Notes: generated from the letters alone by a model not told the origin. A DNA stretch of 64,000 nt from Vogesella urethralis (GCF_007644045.2 NZ_VMDW02000087.1:62001-126000), one strand, 5' to 3'; numbered from the stretch's first letter, positions 9,039-18,102 are shown. A program made the numbers and translations.

Positions 9039-9068
9039 CGGCTGCCCGGCGATCACGCCAGGCAGCCG
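9039..9068 (-). other. Strong hairpin between fabH and fabD
   Basis: CGGCTGCC-C-GGCG, a four-base loop, then CGCC-A-GGCAGCCG form a 12-bp stem with one mismatch just past the fabH stop codon. There is no T run on either side, so it is more likely a processing or stability element than a strong terminator. The remaining fabH-fabD gap shows nothing else clear. Confidence 0.5.
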
Positions 9069-9075
9069 GCCTCGA

Positions 9076-10035
9076 TCAGAAGCGCAGCAGCAGCGCGCCC
9101 CAGGCAAAACCGCCGCCAATACCTTCCATCAGCACGGTCTGGCCGCGCTGGATCTTGCCCTGGCGCACGGCATGATCGAACGCCAGCGGAATGGACGCCG
9201 CCGAGGTATTGCCCTGCTCCGGCAAGGTGACGATGACTTTGTCCATCGACAGTTGCAGGTGCTTGGCGGTGGCTTCGATGATGCGGATATTGGCCTGGTG
9301 CGGCACCAGCCAGTCCACGCTGTCTTGCGGCACGCCGGCCTCGGCCAGGGTTTTCTCCGCAATGTCGGAGAGCGCCTTCACCGCAAATTTGAACACCGCC
9401 GGGCCATCCATGTGCAGGTAAGGCGTACCTTCCACCTCGCCGTCGATGATTTGCGCTTCGGTCTTCAGGATGTCGCGGTAGCGGCCGTCTGCGGCCAACT
9501 TGGCGTGCAGGATGCCCGGCTCGTCGCTGGCGCCCACCACCACGGCGCCGGCGCCATCGCCAAACAGCACGCAGGTGCGGCGATCATCCCAGTCCAGCAG
9601 GCGGCTCATCACTTCGGCGCCCACCACCAGCACGTTTTTGGCCATGCCGCTCTTGATGTAACCGTTGGCGGTAGCCAGCGCGTACACGAAGCCGGCGCAA
9701 ACGGCCTGCACGTCAAACGCGGGCACGCCCGGAATGCCCAGCTTTTCCTGCAGGATGCTGGCGGTACTGGGGAATACCATATCGGGCGTGGTGGTGGCCA
9801 GGATGATCAGGTCGATATCGCTGGCTTGCAAGCCGGCGCTTTCCAGCGCGCGCTGCGCGGCGAGGTAGGCCAGATCGCTGGTTTTCTGATTATCTGCTGC
9901 GATGTGGCGCGCACGAATGCCAGTGCGAGAGACAATCCACTCGTCACTGGTTTCGATGCGCTCGGCCAGCATCGCATTCGTCATGATGGTGTCCGGCAGA
10001 TAGCTGCCGGTACCGAGAATGCGTGAATAGGTCAT
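9076..10035 (-). CDS. fabH: Beta-ketoacyl-ACP synthase III
   Basis: Starts fatty acid synthesis by condensing acetyl-CoA with malonyl-ACP. The 319-residue protein has the full catalytic set: Cys113 in QAVCAGF, His246 in VPHQAN and Asn276 in EQGNTSA. The C-terminal [15 protein letters not shown] closes the fold as usual. The ATG at 10035 lies nine bases after the plsX stop, so plsX and fabH are cotranscribed. One copy of the dispersed 9-mer lies inside the gene at 9491. Confidence 0.97.
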   Translation of the reverse strand: MTYSRILGTGSYLPDTIMTNAMLAERIETSDEWIVSRTGIRARHIAADNQKTSDLAYLAAQRALESAGLQASDIDLIILATTTPDMVFPSTASILQEKLGIPGVPAFDVQAVCAGFVYALATANGYIKSGMAKNVLVVGAEVMSRLLDWDDRRTCVLFGDGAGAVVVGASDEPGILHAKLAADGRYRDILKTEAQIIDGEVEGTPYLHMDGPAVFKFAVKALSDIAEKTLAEAGVPQDSVDWLVPHQANIRIIEATAKHLQLSMDKVIVTLPEQGNTSAASIPLAFDHAVRQGKIQRGQTVLMEGIGGGFAWGALLLRF

Positions 10036-10044
10036 GAGCTAACT

Positions 10045-11079
10045 TTAAGCTTCAGACTCGGAACGCTTGAGATGTTGTAGTTGGGAAGCGACCCGGTCTG
10101 CGATGTGACCAATCACATTGGCGCGGACTTCCTCGCAAGCCTGCTCCAATGCAATACGGAATCCCAGCGCGTCGGTGCCGCCGTGGCTTTTCACCACAAT
10201 CCCCCGCAGGCCCAGAAAACTGGCGCCGTTGTAGTTACGGGGATCAACACGGGCCTTGAACCGCTTGAGCACCGGCATGGCCGCCAGGGCGCACAGCTTG
10301 GTCCACCACGTGCTGGCAAACTCTTCGCGCAGGAAGGTAGCAATCATGTGCGCCAGCCCCTCGGATGCTTTCAGCGCAACGTTGCCGGTAAAACCGTCGC
10401 AGACTACCACATCCACTGTCGATTTGAAGATGTCGTTGCCTTCGACGTTACCGTGAAAATTGAGACCGGACTCGCGCAGCAGCTCGGCTGCGCGCTTGAT
10501 GGAATCTGTACCCTTGATATCTTCCGAGCCGATGTTCAGCAGGCCCACCGTCGGGTTGGGCTTGTGCGTCAGACTGGAAGCCAGTTCGGAACCCATGATG
10601 CCGAATTGCACCAGCTGCTCTGGCGAGCATTCGACGTTAGCGCCCAAGTCCAGCACGCAGGTGCTGCCCTTGATGCCTGGCATCATCTTGGCGATGGCCG
10701 GACGGTCGATACCGGGGATGGTTTTAAGAACAAACTTGGCAGTGGCCATCAGCGCACCGGTGTTACCGGCGGAAACGGCAGCCTGGGCTTGACCTTCTTT
10801 GACGAGGTTAATCGCCACCCGCATTGACGAGTCTTTCTTGTTCTTCAACGCCAGCTGCGGCGATTCGTCCATGCCAACCACTTCGGTTGCATGATGAACG
10901 CGCACGCGCGAGCGCAAAGACGCGGGAAGGTCGCTCAGTTCGGCTTCGATGGCCGCACTGTCGCCTACCAGAATCAGAGCAATGTCGGGAATGTCTTGGA
11001 GGAAACGGATAGATGCCGGGACGGTGACCTTGAGGCCAACGTCACCGCCCATTGCATCGACCGCTACGGTGATAGTCAT
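10045..11079 (-). CDS. plsX: Phosphate acyltransferase
   Basis: Makes acyl-phosphate from acyl-ACP for the PlsY route to phospholipids. The 344-residue protein shows AVDAMGGD at the start, [27 protein letters not shown] and the C-terminal [18 protein letters not shown], all PlsX signatures. The ATG at 11079 is chosen; a TTG immediately upstream (11082) is possible. No strong ribosome binding site is visible. It follows rpmF and precedes fabH, as in the conserved enterobacterial and betaproteobacterial cluster. Confidence 0.96.
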   Translation of the reverse strand: MTITVAVDAMGGDVGLKVTVPASIRFLQDIPDIALILVGDSAAIEAELSDLPASLRSRVRVHHATEVVGMDESPQLALKNKKDSSMRVAINLVKEGQAQAAVSAGNTGALMATAKFVLKTIPGIDRPAIAKMMPGIKGSTCVLDLGANVECSPEQLVQFGIMGSELASSLTHKPNPTVGLLNIGSEDIKGTDSIKRAAELLRESGLNFHGNVEGNDIFKSTVDVVVCDGFTGNVALKASEGLAHMIATFLREEFASTWWTKLCALAAMPVLKRFKARVDPRNYNGASFLGLRGIVVKSHGGTDALGFRIALEQACEEVRANVIGHIADRVASQLQHLKRSESEA

Positions 11080-11140
11080 CAACGTGAAACGGTAGTCTAC
11101 CTACCTGTAGTTATGAAGGTAAGGATGAAGCGGGAGCGAA

Positions 11141-11320
11141 TTACTCGCCCTTGGCCTTCACAACCTGGCGGCCACGGTAGAAGCCGTTCGGGCTGATGTG
11201 GTGACGCAGGTGGGTTTCACCGGTGGTCGGCTCTTTAGCGAGCGACGGAGCGGTCAGAAAATCGTGTGCGCGGTGCATGCCACGTTTGGACGGGGACTTT
11301 TTGTTCTGTTGAACAGCCAT
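11141..11320 (-). CDS. rpmF: 50S ribosomal protein L32
   Basis: A 59-residue basic ribosomal protein. The translation begins [20 protein letters not shown] and ends with [17 protein letters not shown], typical of the proteobacterial L32 form. AGGAG lies eight bases before the ATG at 11320. It sits 30 bases after yceD and upstream of plsX, the standard coupling of a ribosomal protein with lipid synthesis genes. Confidence 0.96.
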   Translation of the reverse strand: MAVQQNKKSPSKRGMHRAHDFLTAPSLAKEPTTGETHLRHHISPNGFYRGRQVVKAKGE

Positions 11321-11350
11321 GGTCGACTCCTAAGAAATACAAGTAAAAGT

Positions 11351-11851
11351 TCAGGACCCGGATTTCTTAAGCGTTGCCAGTACCGCAAAAGGGTTCGGCT
11401 TGTCAGCCTTGGCGCGCTCTAGATGCTCCGTACCGCAATCGTCGTGTTTCGCCGACAGCGGCAAGCCCATAATGATTTCGTCTTCGATCAGCGCGGTCAC
11501 GTCGAATGTTTCTTCGGCCAAGATGGCGTCCAGTTCGTCGTCGGCGTCTACGGCGGCTTCGAGCTTCTCTTCGCTGACAAACAGCGTGATCACCCCTTCG
11601 CTCACCAGCGTCTGCGGCATGGCCGCCAGACAACGCTGACAATTCACCTCGACATCGGCTTCCACGCGGTAACGCAACGACGGACGCCGCAAGCGGTCAG
11701 TAAAACCACTTACGGTGTAACGGGCTGCGCCGGCCGTGGTAGCCAGCACCTCGTGCACGCGTACATCCATTGCCGCAATGGTGCGCTCGCCTTCCAGCGA
11801 AGCACCGTCGCGGGCAAACGCGAGCGGATCAATCAAAATCGGGTTAGACAT
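11351..11851 (-). CDS. yceD: DUF177 protein YceD (23S rRNA accumulation protein)
   Basis: A 166-residue DUF177 family protein. The E. coli homologue is linked to 23S rRNA accumulation. The sequence has the conserved VEADVEVNCQRCLAAM core (paired Cys) and an acidic region with EETFDVTALIEDEIIMGLPL, then a HDDCG motif near the C-terminus. The ATG at 11851 matches the family start (MSNPILIDPLAFAR); a GTG at 11857 would add two residues. It is first in the fatty-acid cluster. A good promoter lies so close that the mRNA would have a very short leader. Confidence 0.92.
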   Translation of the reverse strand: MSNPILIDPLAFARDGASLEGERTIAAMDVRVHEVLATTAGAARYTVSGFTDRLRRPSLRYRVEADVEVNCQRCLAAMPQTLVSEGVITLFVSEEKLEAAVDADDELDAILAEETFDVTALIEDEIIMGLPLSAKHDDCGTEHLERAKADKPNPFAVLATLKKSGS

Positions 11852-11862
11852 AAACACCAGAT

Positions 11863-11890
11863 GATATAATCGCCACCACTATTTTGTCAA
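11863..11890 (-). promoter_or_regulatory. Sigma70-type promoter for yceD-rpmF-plsX-fab
   Basis: On the minus strand a consensus TTGACA (11890-11885) and TATATC (11868-11863) are separated by 16 bases. Transcription would begin only about five bases before the yceD ATG at 11851. A TATAAT on the plus strand overlaps it (11865-11870) and could serve maf. Confidence 0.65.
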
Positions 11891-11972
11891 AGCAATCAGG
11901 ACTTAACCCGCAACCCACTGCCGGCAGCCGTTGCGAATGCGCCCGGCCGCCGCCCCATCTGGCGTACCCACC

Positions 11973-12551
11973 ATGCAGATTGTGCTTGCTTCTACCTCGC
12001 CCTACCGCCGCGACATCGTGGCGCGCCTGGGCCTGCCCCTCATTACTGCCGCCCCCGTGTGCGACGAAACGCCGCTGCCGGACGAAACCGCGCTGCAAAC
12101 CGCCGTGCGTCTGGCACGCACCAAGGCCATGTCGCTGGCTAGCCAATACCCGGACGCGCTGATCATCGGCGGCGACCAGGTGGCCCTGCTGGACGGCCGC
12201 CAGATCGGCAAGCCCGGCAGCTTTGAAAACGGCGTGAAGATGCTGCAATGGATGAGCGGCCGCACCGTAGTGTTCCACTCAGCGTTGGCGCTGTACAACA
12301 GCCGCAGCGGCCAGCTGCAAGAAGATGTCGGCATCACCAAGGTGACACTGCGCACCCTCACCGAGCAGCAGATCCGCAACTACCTCAGCCGCGAGCCGGA
12401 TGCACTGCACTGCGCCGGCAGTGCCAAGAGCGAAACCCTGGGTGGTGCGCTGATGCAAAAAGTGGAGGCCGACGACCCCAACTCGCTGATCGGTGTACCG
12501 CTGTTCGCGCTGGTGACCATGTTGCAAAACGAAGGCGTGGAGATTCTGTAA
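11973..12551 (+). CDS. yceF: Maf/YceF-type nucleotide pyrophosphatase
   Basis: A 192-residue Maf-family nucleoside triphosphate pyrophosphatase. Homologues of the YceF group hydrolyse 7-methyl-GTP and related modified nucleotides. The start MQIVLASTSPYRRDIVARLGLP gives the conserved SxxR substrate loop, followed by GGDQVA and the GKPGSFENG segment. It is divergent from yceD, as yceF is in E. coli, which supports the YceF assignment. The ATG at 11973 is chosen over 11931 because the extra residues are not family-like. The stop codon overlaps the next start (TAATG), so the two genes are translationally coupled. Confidence 0.92.
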   Translation: MQIVLASTSPYRRDIVARLGLPLITAAPVCDETPLPDETALQTAVRLARTKAMSLASQYPDALIIGGDQVALLDGRQIGKPGSFENGVKMLQWMSGRTVVFHSALALYNSRSGQLQEDVGITKVTLRTLTEQQIRNYLSREPDALHCAGSAKSETLGGALMQKVEADDPNSLIGVPLFALVTMLQNEGVEIL

Positions 12552-13252
12552 TGGCCGGCACCCTGTACCTGATCCCCACCCCGCTGGGCGATGGCGACAC
12601 GCCGTGGCTGCCGGAAGGCGAACGCGCCCGCGTCACCCACCTCACCCACTTTGTGGTGGAAGCCGAAAAAACCGCGCGCAAACACCTGAAGCAGCTGGGC
12701 GTCACTACACCCATCCGTGAACTGGTGATGCACACACTAAACGAGCACACCAAGCCGGCCGACGTGGCCGCGCTGCTGGCACCGTTGGCCGCAGGGCAAG
12801 ACCTGGGCCTGGTATCCGAAGCCGGCTGCCCGGCGGTCGCCGACCCCGGCGCCCAGCTGGTGGCGCTGGCCCACGAAAAAGGCTACCGCGTCGAGCCGCT
12901 GATCGGCCCGTCGTCCATCCTGCTGGCGATGATGGCCAGTGGCGCCAACGGCCAGTGCTTTGCCTTCCACGGTTACCTGCCGGTGGATGCCGCCGAGCGT
13001 GCCAAGGCCATCAAGGCACTGGAGCTGCGCTCGAAGCAAAACAACGAAACGCAGCTGTTCATCGAAACGCCGTACCGCAACAACGCGCTGCTGCAACAGC
13101 TGCGCGAAACACTGGCCGGCAGCACCCGCCTGTGCGTAGCGGCAGACCTGACCGCACCGACGCAAACCATCGTCAGCCGTCTGGTAAAAGACTGGCCGCG
13201 CGAAGCGCCGGACTTTCACAAGCGCCCGGCCATCTTCGTTATTCACGCCTGA
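12551..13252 (+). CDS. SAM-dependent methyltransferase (RsmI-like tetrapyrrole methylase fold)
   Basis: A 233-residue protein of the tetrapyrrole methylase superfamily, related to RsmI, which 2'-O-methylates C1402 of 16S rRNA. It shows LYLIPTPLGDGD at the N-terminus, GLVSEAGCPAVADPGAQLV around residues 90-110, LIGPSSILLAMMASG and FIETPYRN. It is about 50 residues shorter than RsmI and lacks its C-terminal extension. The N-terminal PTPLGDGD also differs from PTPIGNLGD, so it is probably a paralogue with an unassigned target. It is coupled to maf by a one-base overlap. Confidence 0.85.
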   Translation: MAGTLYLIPTPLGDGDTPWLPEGERARVTHLTHFVVEAEKTARKHLKQLGVTTPIRELVMHTLNEHTKPADVAALLAPLAAGQDLGLVSEAGCPAVADPGAQLVALAHEKGYRVEPLIGPSSILLAMMASGANGQCFAFHGYLPVDAAERAKAIKALELRSKQNNETQLFIETPYRNNALLQQLRETLAGSTRLCVAADLTAPTQTIVSRLVKDWPREAPDFHKRPAIFVIHA

Positions 13253-13259
13253 GCACACA

Positions 13260-13292
13260 CCACCGTGCAGCACGCCAGACGCTGCACGGTGG
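13260..13292 (+). terminator. Perfect 12-bp hairpin after the methyltransferase gene
   Basis: CCACCGTGCAGC (13260-13271) and GCTGCACGGTGG (13281-13292) form a perfect stem with a nine-base loop, eight bases after the stop codon. It lacks a T run, so it may end transcription with Rho help or protect the 3' end. Confidence 0.55.
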
Positions 13293-13359
13293 CACAAGCA
13301 GACCGCAGGCAAGCTATGATGAAACGATTGTATAACCGGTTTGCATCTGCCTGCCCGCC

Positions 13360-14262
13360 ATGCCCGACACCCTGCACCGCCATCTTCTGCCCAAACTGCA
13401 GCAGCTGTACCAGCACAGCGAGCTGCTGGTGGCGTTGTTCGATAGCAGCGATACGCTGCGTTACGCCAACCCGGCCTTTCGCCGCACCTATCACCTGGCC
13501 AAGAACAGTTACCCCAGCTGGGTACAGCTGATGCGCGACAACTATGCCAACGGCACCGGCACCGTCATCCAGACCGACAATTTCGACAACTGGCTGAGCT
13601 CGGCGCTGAGCCGGCGCGGCAAGCAGGCTTACCGCATACTGGAAACCGACCTGCACGACGGGCGCTGGCTACTGATGACCGAAACGGTGGACGAGACCGG
13701 CTGGATGCTGTGCACTGCCGTGGATATCAGCCAGTTGGCCACCCGCGGACGCAGCCTGCGCGCGGCACGCGATCAGGCACTACGCGCAGCCAGCACCGAT
13801 GCGCTCACAGGCCTGAGCAATCGCCGCCATATCCTGGCCCTGCTGGAGGCTCTGCTACCCAAAACCGGCCAGCACTGCATCGCCATCGTGGATATCGACC
13901 ACTTCAAACACGTCAACGACCACTACGGCCACCCGTTCGGCGACCTGGTACTGGTGGACTTCGCCCGTCACCTGCAAGGCCAGCTGCGGCGCAGCGACGG
14001 GGTTGGCCGCCTGGGCGGCGAAGAGTTCATGCTGATCCTGCCGGATACAGCGCTGCCGCAAGCCAGCCTGGTGCTGGGCAACCTGCTGGCCAGCCTGCAA
14101 CTGCCGCGTCACATTGGCGAGCAGGTAGCGTTCCGCTACCAGTTTTCCGGCGGCATCACCCGCTTGTTGCCAGATGACACCGTACAAAGTGCCTATCACC
14201 GCGCCGACCAGGCGCTCTACAGCGCCAAGCAAGGCGGCCGCAACCGCGTCGAGCTGGGCTGA
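13360..14262 (+). CDS. Diguanylate cyclase with PAS-like sensor (GGEEF)
   Basis: Cytoplasmic enzyme of 300 residues that should make cyclic di-GMP from two GTP. Residues 15-125 form a PAS-like region (LVALFDSSDTLRYANPAFRR through GWMLCTAVDISQ). A short coiled linker follows, then a GGDEF domain starting at DALTGLSNRR. The active-site motif is GGEEF at 219-223. An RRSD inhibitory site (210-213) is placed five residues upstream, so product inhibition is expected. No membrane helix or EAL domain is present. A -10-like TATAAC lies about 25 bases upstream. It is convergent with the DUF2520 gene. Confidence 0.93.
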   Translation: MPDTLHRHLLPKLQQLYQHSELLVALFDSSDTLRYANPAFRRTYHLAKNSYPSWVQLMRDNYANGTGTVIQTDNFDNWLSSALSRRGKQAYRILETDLHDGRWLLMTETVDETGWMLCTAVDISQLATRGRSLRAARDQALRAASTDALTGLSNRRHILALLEALLPKTGQHCIAIVDIDHFKHVNDHYGHPFGDLVLVDFARHLQGQLRRSDGVGRLGGEEFMLILPDTALPQASLVLGNLLASLQLPRHIGEQVAFRYQFSGGITRLLPDDTVQSAYHRADQALYSAKQGGRNRVELG

Positions 14263-14271
14263 CGCCCGGCC

Positions 14272-15132
14272 TCATGCGGCCGGCTGGCGCAAAGCGCGAG
14301 CTACCGCAGCCTGCCGCTCGTCATCCAGCCGCCCCGCCGCCAGCACCAGCGTCGCTTCGCCCAGCGCGCAGTACAAGGCATCTTCCGCCGCCGTCATTAC
14401 CGCACGGTGTCGTACCAGGGTACCCGCATCGCCGCGCACAATCGGCCCGGTCAGTGCCGCTGCCGGCCCCAACGCCAGACTGTTGGCCAACGTTTTCTGC
14501 ATCAAGTCGCCAATTACCGCCTGTGCCTGCTCGGGCACCATGCCTGCCGTGGCAGACAGCTGCAGCGCCAGCTGGTGCACGGTCACCAGATAATTGGACG
14601 CCACCGCCAGCGCCGCGTGGTAGGCCGCCTTGCCGCCCGGCGCCAACAGGAAAGGTTGGCCGCCAATGGCGCGTGCCAACGCCTGCAACGGGGCAAACGC
14701 CCGCGTATCGCCCTCCAGCGCGCAGCGGGTACCGGCAAAAGCCTGTACCGACCGCGCCGGGTCGGCAAACGAGAACGCCGGGTGCAAGCTGGCACAGTAC
14801 AGCCCCTGCGCGGCAAGCGGGGCCAGCAACGCCGCTTCGCCGGCACCACTGGCGTGAAACACCACCTGCCCCGGCTGCAAGCGGCCAACCTTGGCCAGAG
14901 CCGTTGCCACACTGGCGATGTCACCATCCGGCACCGCCAGCAAGGTCAGCGCCGCCGGCGCCACCTGATGCAAGGCGGTATGCGGCTTGCCGCCCCCGAT
15001 AAAGGCGCACGCTGCCTCGGCAGCCGCCACACTGCGGCACAGCACGCTGCCAATGCCATAGCCGGCCTGCTGCGCCAGCCAGCCCAGCGTTTGCCCCAGG
15101 CGACCGGCGCCGATAATGTTCAATGTCTGCAT
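14272..15132 (-). CDS. Rossmann-fold DUF2520 protein
   Basis: A 286-residue protein with an N-terminal NAD(P)-binding domain (LNIIGAGRLGQTLGWLAQQAG, residues 4-24) and a C-terminal all-helical DUF2520 region (SLHPAFSFADP; AAYHAALAVASNYLVTV). The fold resembles ketopantoate and pyrroline-carboxylate reductases, but the substrate is unknown. The ATG at 15132 has AAAGG upstream and starts at the Rossmann strand; the longer frame to 15219 adds low-complexity sequence. It is divergent from lemA with an 86-base gap. Confidence 0.87.
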   Translation of the reverse strand: MQTLNIIGAGRLGQTLGWLAQQAGYGIGSVLCRSVAAAEAACAFIGGGKPHTALHQVAPAALTLLAVPDGDIASVATALAKVGRLQPGQVVFHASGAGEAALLAPLAAQGLYCASLHPAFSFADPARSVQAFAGTRCALEGDTRAFAPLQALARAIGGQPFLLAPGGKAAYHAALAVASNYLVTVHQLALQLSATAGMVPEQAQAVIGDLMQKTLANSLALGPAAALTGPIVRGDAGTLVRHRAVMTAAEDALYCALGEATLVLAAGRLDDERQAAVARALRQPAA

Positions 15133-15218
15133 GGTTGCCTTTCTTGACATCCCCCCGCCCCGCCGCCACGATGAGCCGGCGCGGCCCACGCCGCCGCCCG
15201 CTTGCGAAAGGGAAAGCA

Positions 15219-15788
15219 ATGCCGATGTTTCTGTTCATGGCCGCGCTGGCCGTCCTGTTTTTCTACGGGGTAATGCTCTACAACAGCCTGGTGCGGCTGA
15301 AGCACGAGGTCACCCGCTGCTGGGCCAATATCGACGTTCTGCTGAAACAGCGCCACGACGAGCTGCCCAAGCTGGTAGACGTCTGTCGCCACTACAGCCA
15401 ATTTGAACAAGACACCCTGACGCGGGTGATGGAAGCCCGCGCCATGCTGTCGGAAGCGGCGCGCAGCGCCAACGTTGGCCGCATCGGCGAACTGGAAGGC
15501 CAGCTGCGTAGCCTGACCGGCCAGATTTTTGCTGTAGCAGAAGCCTACCCCGAACTGCAAGCCGACGCCCAGTTCAGCCACCTGGCGCAGCGCATCACCC
15601 AGCTGGAAGACGGCATCGCCGACCGGCGCGAACTGTATAACGAAGCCGTGAACCTGAACAACGTGCGCATCGAGCAGTTTCCCGACGTGATCGTCGCCAG
15701 CCTGTTCAGCTTCCGCCCGGCCAAGCCGCTGCGTTTTGCCGACAGCGACAAGCGCGATGTGGATATCGGCGCCCTTTTCCAGCGCTAG
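15219..15788 (+). CDS. lemA: LemA family membrane protein
   Basis: A 189-residue protein with one N-terminal membrane helix (about 3-22) and a helical body of the LemA fold. Typical segments are YNSLVRLKHEVTRCWANIDVLLKQRHDELPKLV, EARAMLSEA, AEAYPELQADAQFSHLAQRI and ELYNEAVNLNNVRIEQFP. The function of LemA is unsettled. GGGAAAG precedes the ATG at 15219. The next gene begins inside its 3' end (32-base overlap), so both products are made together, a pairing of LemA with a GIDE-like protein seen elsewhere. Confidence 0.92.
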   Translation: MPMFLFMAALAVLFFYGVMLYNSLVRLKHEVTRCWANIDVLLKQRHDELPKLVDVCRHYSQFEQDTLTRVMEARAMLSEAARSANVGRIGELEGQLRSLTGQIFAVAEAYPELQADAQFSHLAQRITQLEDGIADRRELYNEAVNLNNVRIEQFPDVIVASLFSFRPAKPLRFADSDKRDVDIGALFQR

Positions 15789-16659
15789 CCGCCTGGCCAC
15801 AGGCTGGGCCGGCCTGCTGCTGTATCTGCCCGCCTGGCCACTGTGGCTGGCGAGCGCCGATACCTGGCCGCCAGCCGTGCCGCTTGCCGTCGCTGCGCTG
15901 GCACTGTGGCAATGGTGGCGCCAGCACCGTCGCTACCGTTTCGTGGCCGACACCCCCACCGGCCGCTGCCATAGCCCGGTACAAGGTTACGGCGAGTACC
16001 ACGGCCAGGCCCGCGCCTGCGGCGGCCAACCTTTGCTCACCCCCTACGGCCAGATGCGCTGCGTGTGGTACCACGCCAGCCGCCAACCACGCGACGACCG
16101 CCACGGCCATATCCGCAGCCGCCAGCACCTGGTCAGCGACAGTGCGTTCCTGCTGGCAGACGCGCGCGGCCAACTGGTGATCGAACCCGCCGGCGCGCTG
16201 GTGGAAACCCGGCACCACCGCCAGTGGCAGGACGCGCAATACCACTACCGCGAAAGCTGGCTGGCCGACGGCGACCCGCTGTACGCACTGGGCAGCCTGG
16301 TTACCCTGGCCGGCGCACCCGACCGCCAGGCCTGGCGTGACGACCTGCAACTGCTGTTGAACGACTGGAAAGCCGATCAGGCCGCGCTGCTGCAACGCTT
16401 CGACCGCGATGGCAACGGCGCGCTGGACGCCGACGAATGGGAAGCCGCACGCCAGGCCGCCGCACACAGCATCCACCGCCAGCACCGCGAGCTGGCCGCC
16501 ACCCCACCCTGCCACCATCTGCAAAAACCGGCAGGTGGCCGCCCCTTCCTGCTGAGCTGGCGCACACCCGCTGCCCTGGCGCAGCGGCTGCGGCGGCTGG
16601 CCTGGAGCCACGCCGCCGTAGCCGTGCTGGCCGGCTACTGGCTGGCGCGGCTGGCTTAA
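15757..16659 (+). CDS. LemA-linked membrane protein with GIDE-like domain and EF-hand
   Basis: A 300-residue protein with two N-terminal hydrophobic segments (about 15-35 and 38-55) and one C-terminal segment. The central part (TPTGRCHSPVQGYGEYHGQARACGGQPLL, then WYHASRQP) resembles the GIDE domain known from E3 ligase MUL1 and from bacterial proteins next to lemA. No RING domain is present. At about 216-227 DRDGNGALDADE is a complete EF-hand loop, suggesting calcium binding. The ATG at 15757 lies inside lemA; a TTG at 15736 is an alternative. The stop overlaps the convergent aminotransferase end by four bases. Confidence 0.8.
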   Translation: MWISAPFSSASRLATGWAGLLLYLPAWPLWLASADTWPPAVPLAVAALALWQWWRQHRRYRFVADTPTGRCHSPVQGYGEYHGQARACGGQPLLTPYGQMRCVWYHASRQPRDDRHGHIRSRQHLVSDSAFLLADARGQLVIEPAGALVETRHHRQWQDAQYHYRESWLADGDPLYALGSLVTLAGAPDRQAWRDDLQLLLNDWKADQAALLQRFDRDGNGALDADEWEAARQAAAHSIHRQHRELAATPPCHHLQKPAGGRPFLLSWRTPAALAQRLRRLAWSHAAVAVLAGYWLARLA

Positions 16660-17813
16660 CGCCGCGGCAAGGTAGCGATGCGCGCCACCGCCTCTGCCAA
16701 GCGTTCTACCCCGGTGGTGTACGCCACCCGCACGTAACGACCGGCCTGATGGGCACCAAAATCCGCCCCCGGCGTAATCGCCACCTGCACCTCGTCCAGC
16801 ACGCGCTGACAATAAGCAAAGCTATCGTCGGTCACCGCTGACACGTCGGCATACACATAAAATGCCCCGTCCGGCTGCGCCGGCACACGCCAGCCCAGCT
16901 GTGGCAGCGCCTGCAGCAGATAATCGCGGCGGCGGCCAAACTCGGCGCGGCGCGCCTCCAGCTCGGCCAGCACCGCTGGCTGGAATGCGGCCAACGCCGC
17001 GTACTGCGCTGCCGCCGGCGCACATAGAAACAGGTTCTGCGCCAGCCGCAACGCCGCTTCCACATACGCATCCGGCACCACCAGCCAGCCCAGGCGCCAG
17101 CCGGTCATCTGGAAATACTTGGAGAAACTGTTGATCACGAAGGCGTCGTCCGCCAGCGCCAGCGCGCTGAACGGCGCTTGCCCGTAGCAAAGGCCCTGGT
17201 AAATCTCGTCCACAATCAGCGCCCCGCCGCGGGTGCGGCACACGGTGGCCAACGCCGCCACCTCGTCCGCCGTCAGCATGGTGCCGGTAGGGTTGGCCGG
17301 CGTCGCCACCATCGCCGCCACGGTATTGGCCTGCCAGTGCGCGTCGGCATCGGCCGCCAGCAACTGGAAGCGGCTGGCCGCATCCACCGCCACCGCCTGC
17401 GGCTGGCCGCCCAGCAGGCTGACAAAATGGCGGTTGCACGGGTAGGTAGGGTCTGCCATCAACACGCCATCGCCCTCGTCCACCAGCAAGGACAGCGCAA
17501 TCTGCAAGGCCCCGGACGCACCGGGGGTTACGATGATGCGCTGCGGCGCCACCGTCACGCCAAACTGGCTGGCGTAATACCCGGCAATCGCCTCGCGCAA
17601 TTGCGGCAAGCCCTGCGCCGCTGTATAGAAGGTGTGCCCGGCGGCCAACGCGGCCCGGCCGGCATCCACAATCGCCTGCGGCGTGGCGAAATCCGGCTCG
17701 CCGATTTCAAGGTGGATCACGTCATGCCCGGCGGCCTGCAAGGCACGGGCTTTTTCCAGGATGGCCATCACCTGAAACGGGGCGATGGCATCCAGCCGTC
17801 TGGAGAGTTTCAC
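16656..17813 (-). CDS. Class I/II pyridoxal-phosphate aminotransferase
   Basis: Fold-type I aminotransferase of 385 residues. It shows LEIGEPDFATP (substrate entry), TPGASGALQIAL, the ATPANPTG asparagine (about 174), VDEIYQGL, the PLP lysine at about 232 in NSFSKYFQMTGWRLGW, and the carboxylate-binding arginine in GRYVRVAYT. The substrate is not evident; alanine or aspartate/aromatic-type donors are possible. The GTG at 17813 has AGGGA nine bases upstream and gives the usual length; the longer frame to 17885 has no good start signal. Confidence 0.9.
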   Translation of the reverse strand: MKLSRRLDAIAPFQVMAILEKARALQAAGHDVIHLEIGEPDFATPQAIVDAGRAALAAGHTFYTAAQGLPQLREAIAGYYASQFGVTVAPQRIIVTPGASGALQIALSLLVDEGDGVLMADPTYPCNRHFVSLLGGQPQAVAVDAASRFQLLAADADAHWQANTVAAMVATPANPTGTMLTADEVAALATVCRTRGGALIVDEIYQGLCYGQAPFSALALADDAFVINSFSKYFQMTGWRLGWLVVPDAYVEAALRLAQNLFLCAPAAAQYAALAAFQPAVLAELEARRAEFGRRRDYLLQALPQLGWRVPAQPDGAFYVYADVSAVTDDSFAYCQRVLDEVQVAITPGADFGAHQAGRYVRVAYTTGVERLAEAVARIATLPRR

Positions 17814-17922
17814 TGCTGCTGTCCCTTTGCTTGTGCGGGCCTGTACGGCCTCTATCGAACTGGCAGTATGCCGCAGCCACCGCACAGTCGGCAGGCTTGA
17901 TAAAAAAATGCATGCACAGCTG

Positions 17923-17951
17923 TTGACAGCCGCAATAAGCCTACCTATACT
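17923..17951 (+). promoter_or_regulatory. Near-consensus sigma70 promoter of tRNA-Ser
   Basis: TTGACA at 17923-17928 and TATACT at 17946-17951 are separated by exactly 17 bases. Transcription would start about ten bases before the tRNA 5' end. It is among the best promoter matches in the window. Confidence 0.88.
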
Positions 17952-17968
17952 TCGCAGCCTACTGAGTC

Positions 17969-18058
<90 letters not shown>

Positions 18059-18070
18059 GTACACACAGCT

Positions 18071-18102
18071 AAGCCCTTGAGAAATCAAGGGCTTTTTTGT
18101 TT
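18071..18102 (+). terminator. Intrinsic terminator of tRNA-Ser
   Basis: AAGCCCTTGA (18071-18080), loop GAAA, then TCAAGGGCTT (18085-18094) running into six T residues. A perfect 10-bp stem with a tetraloop. Confidence 0.92.
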
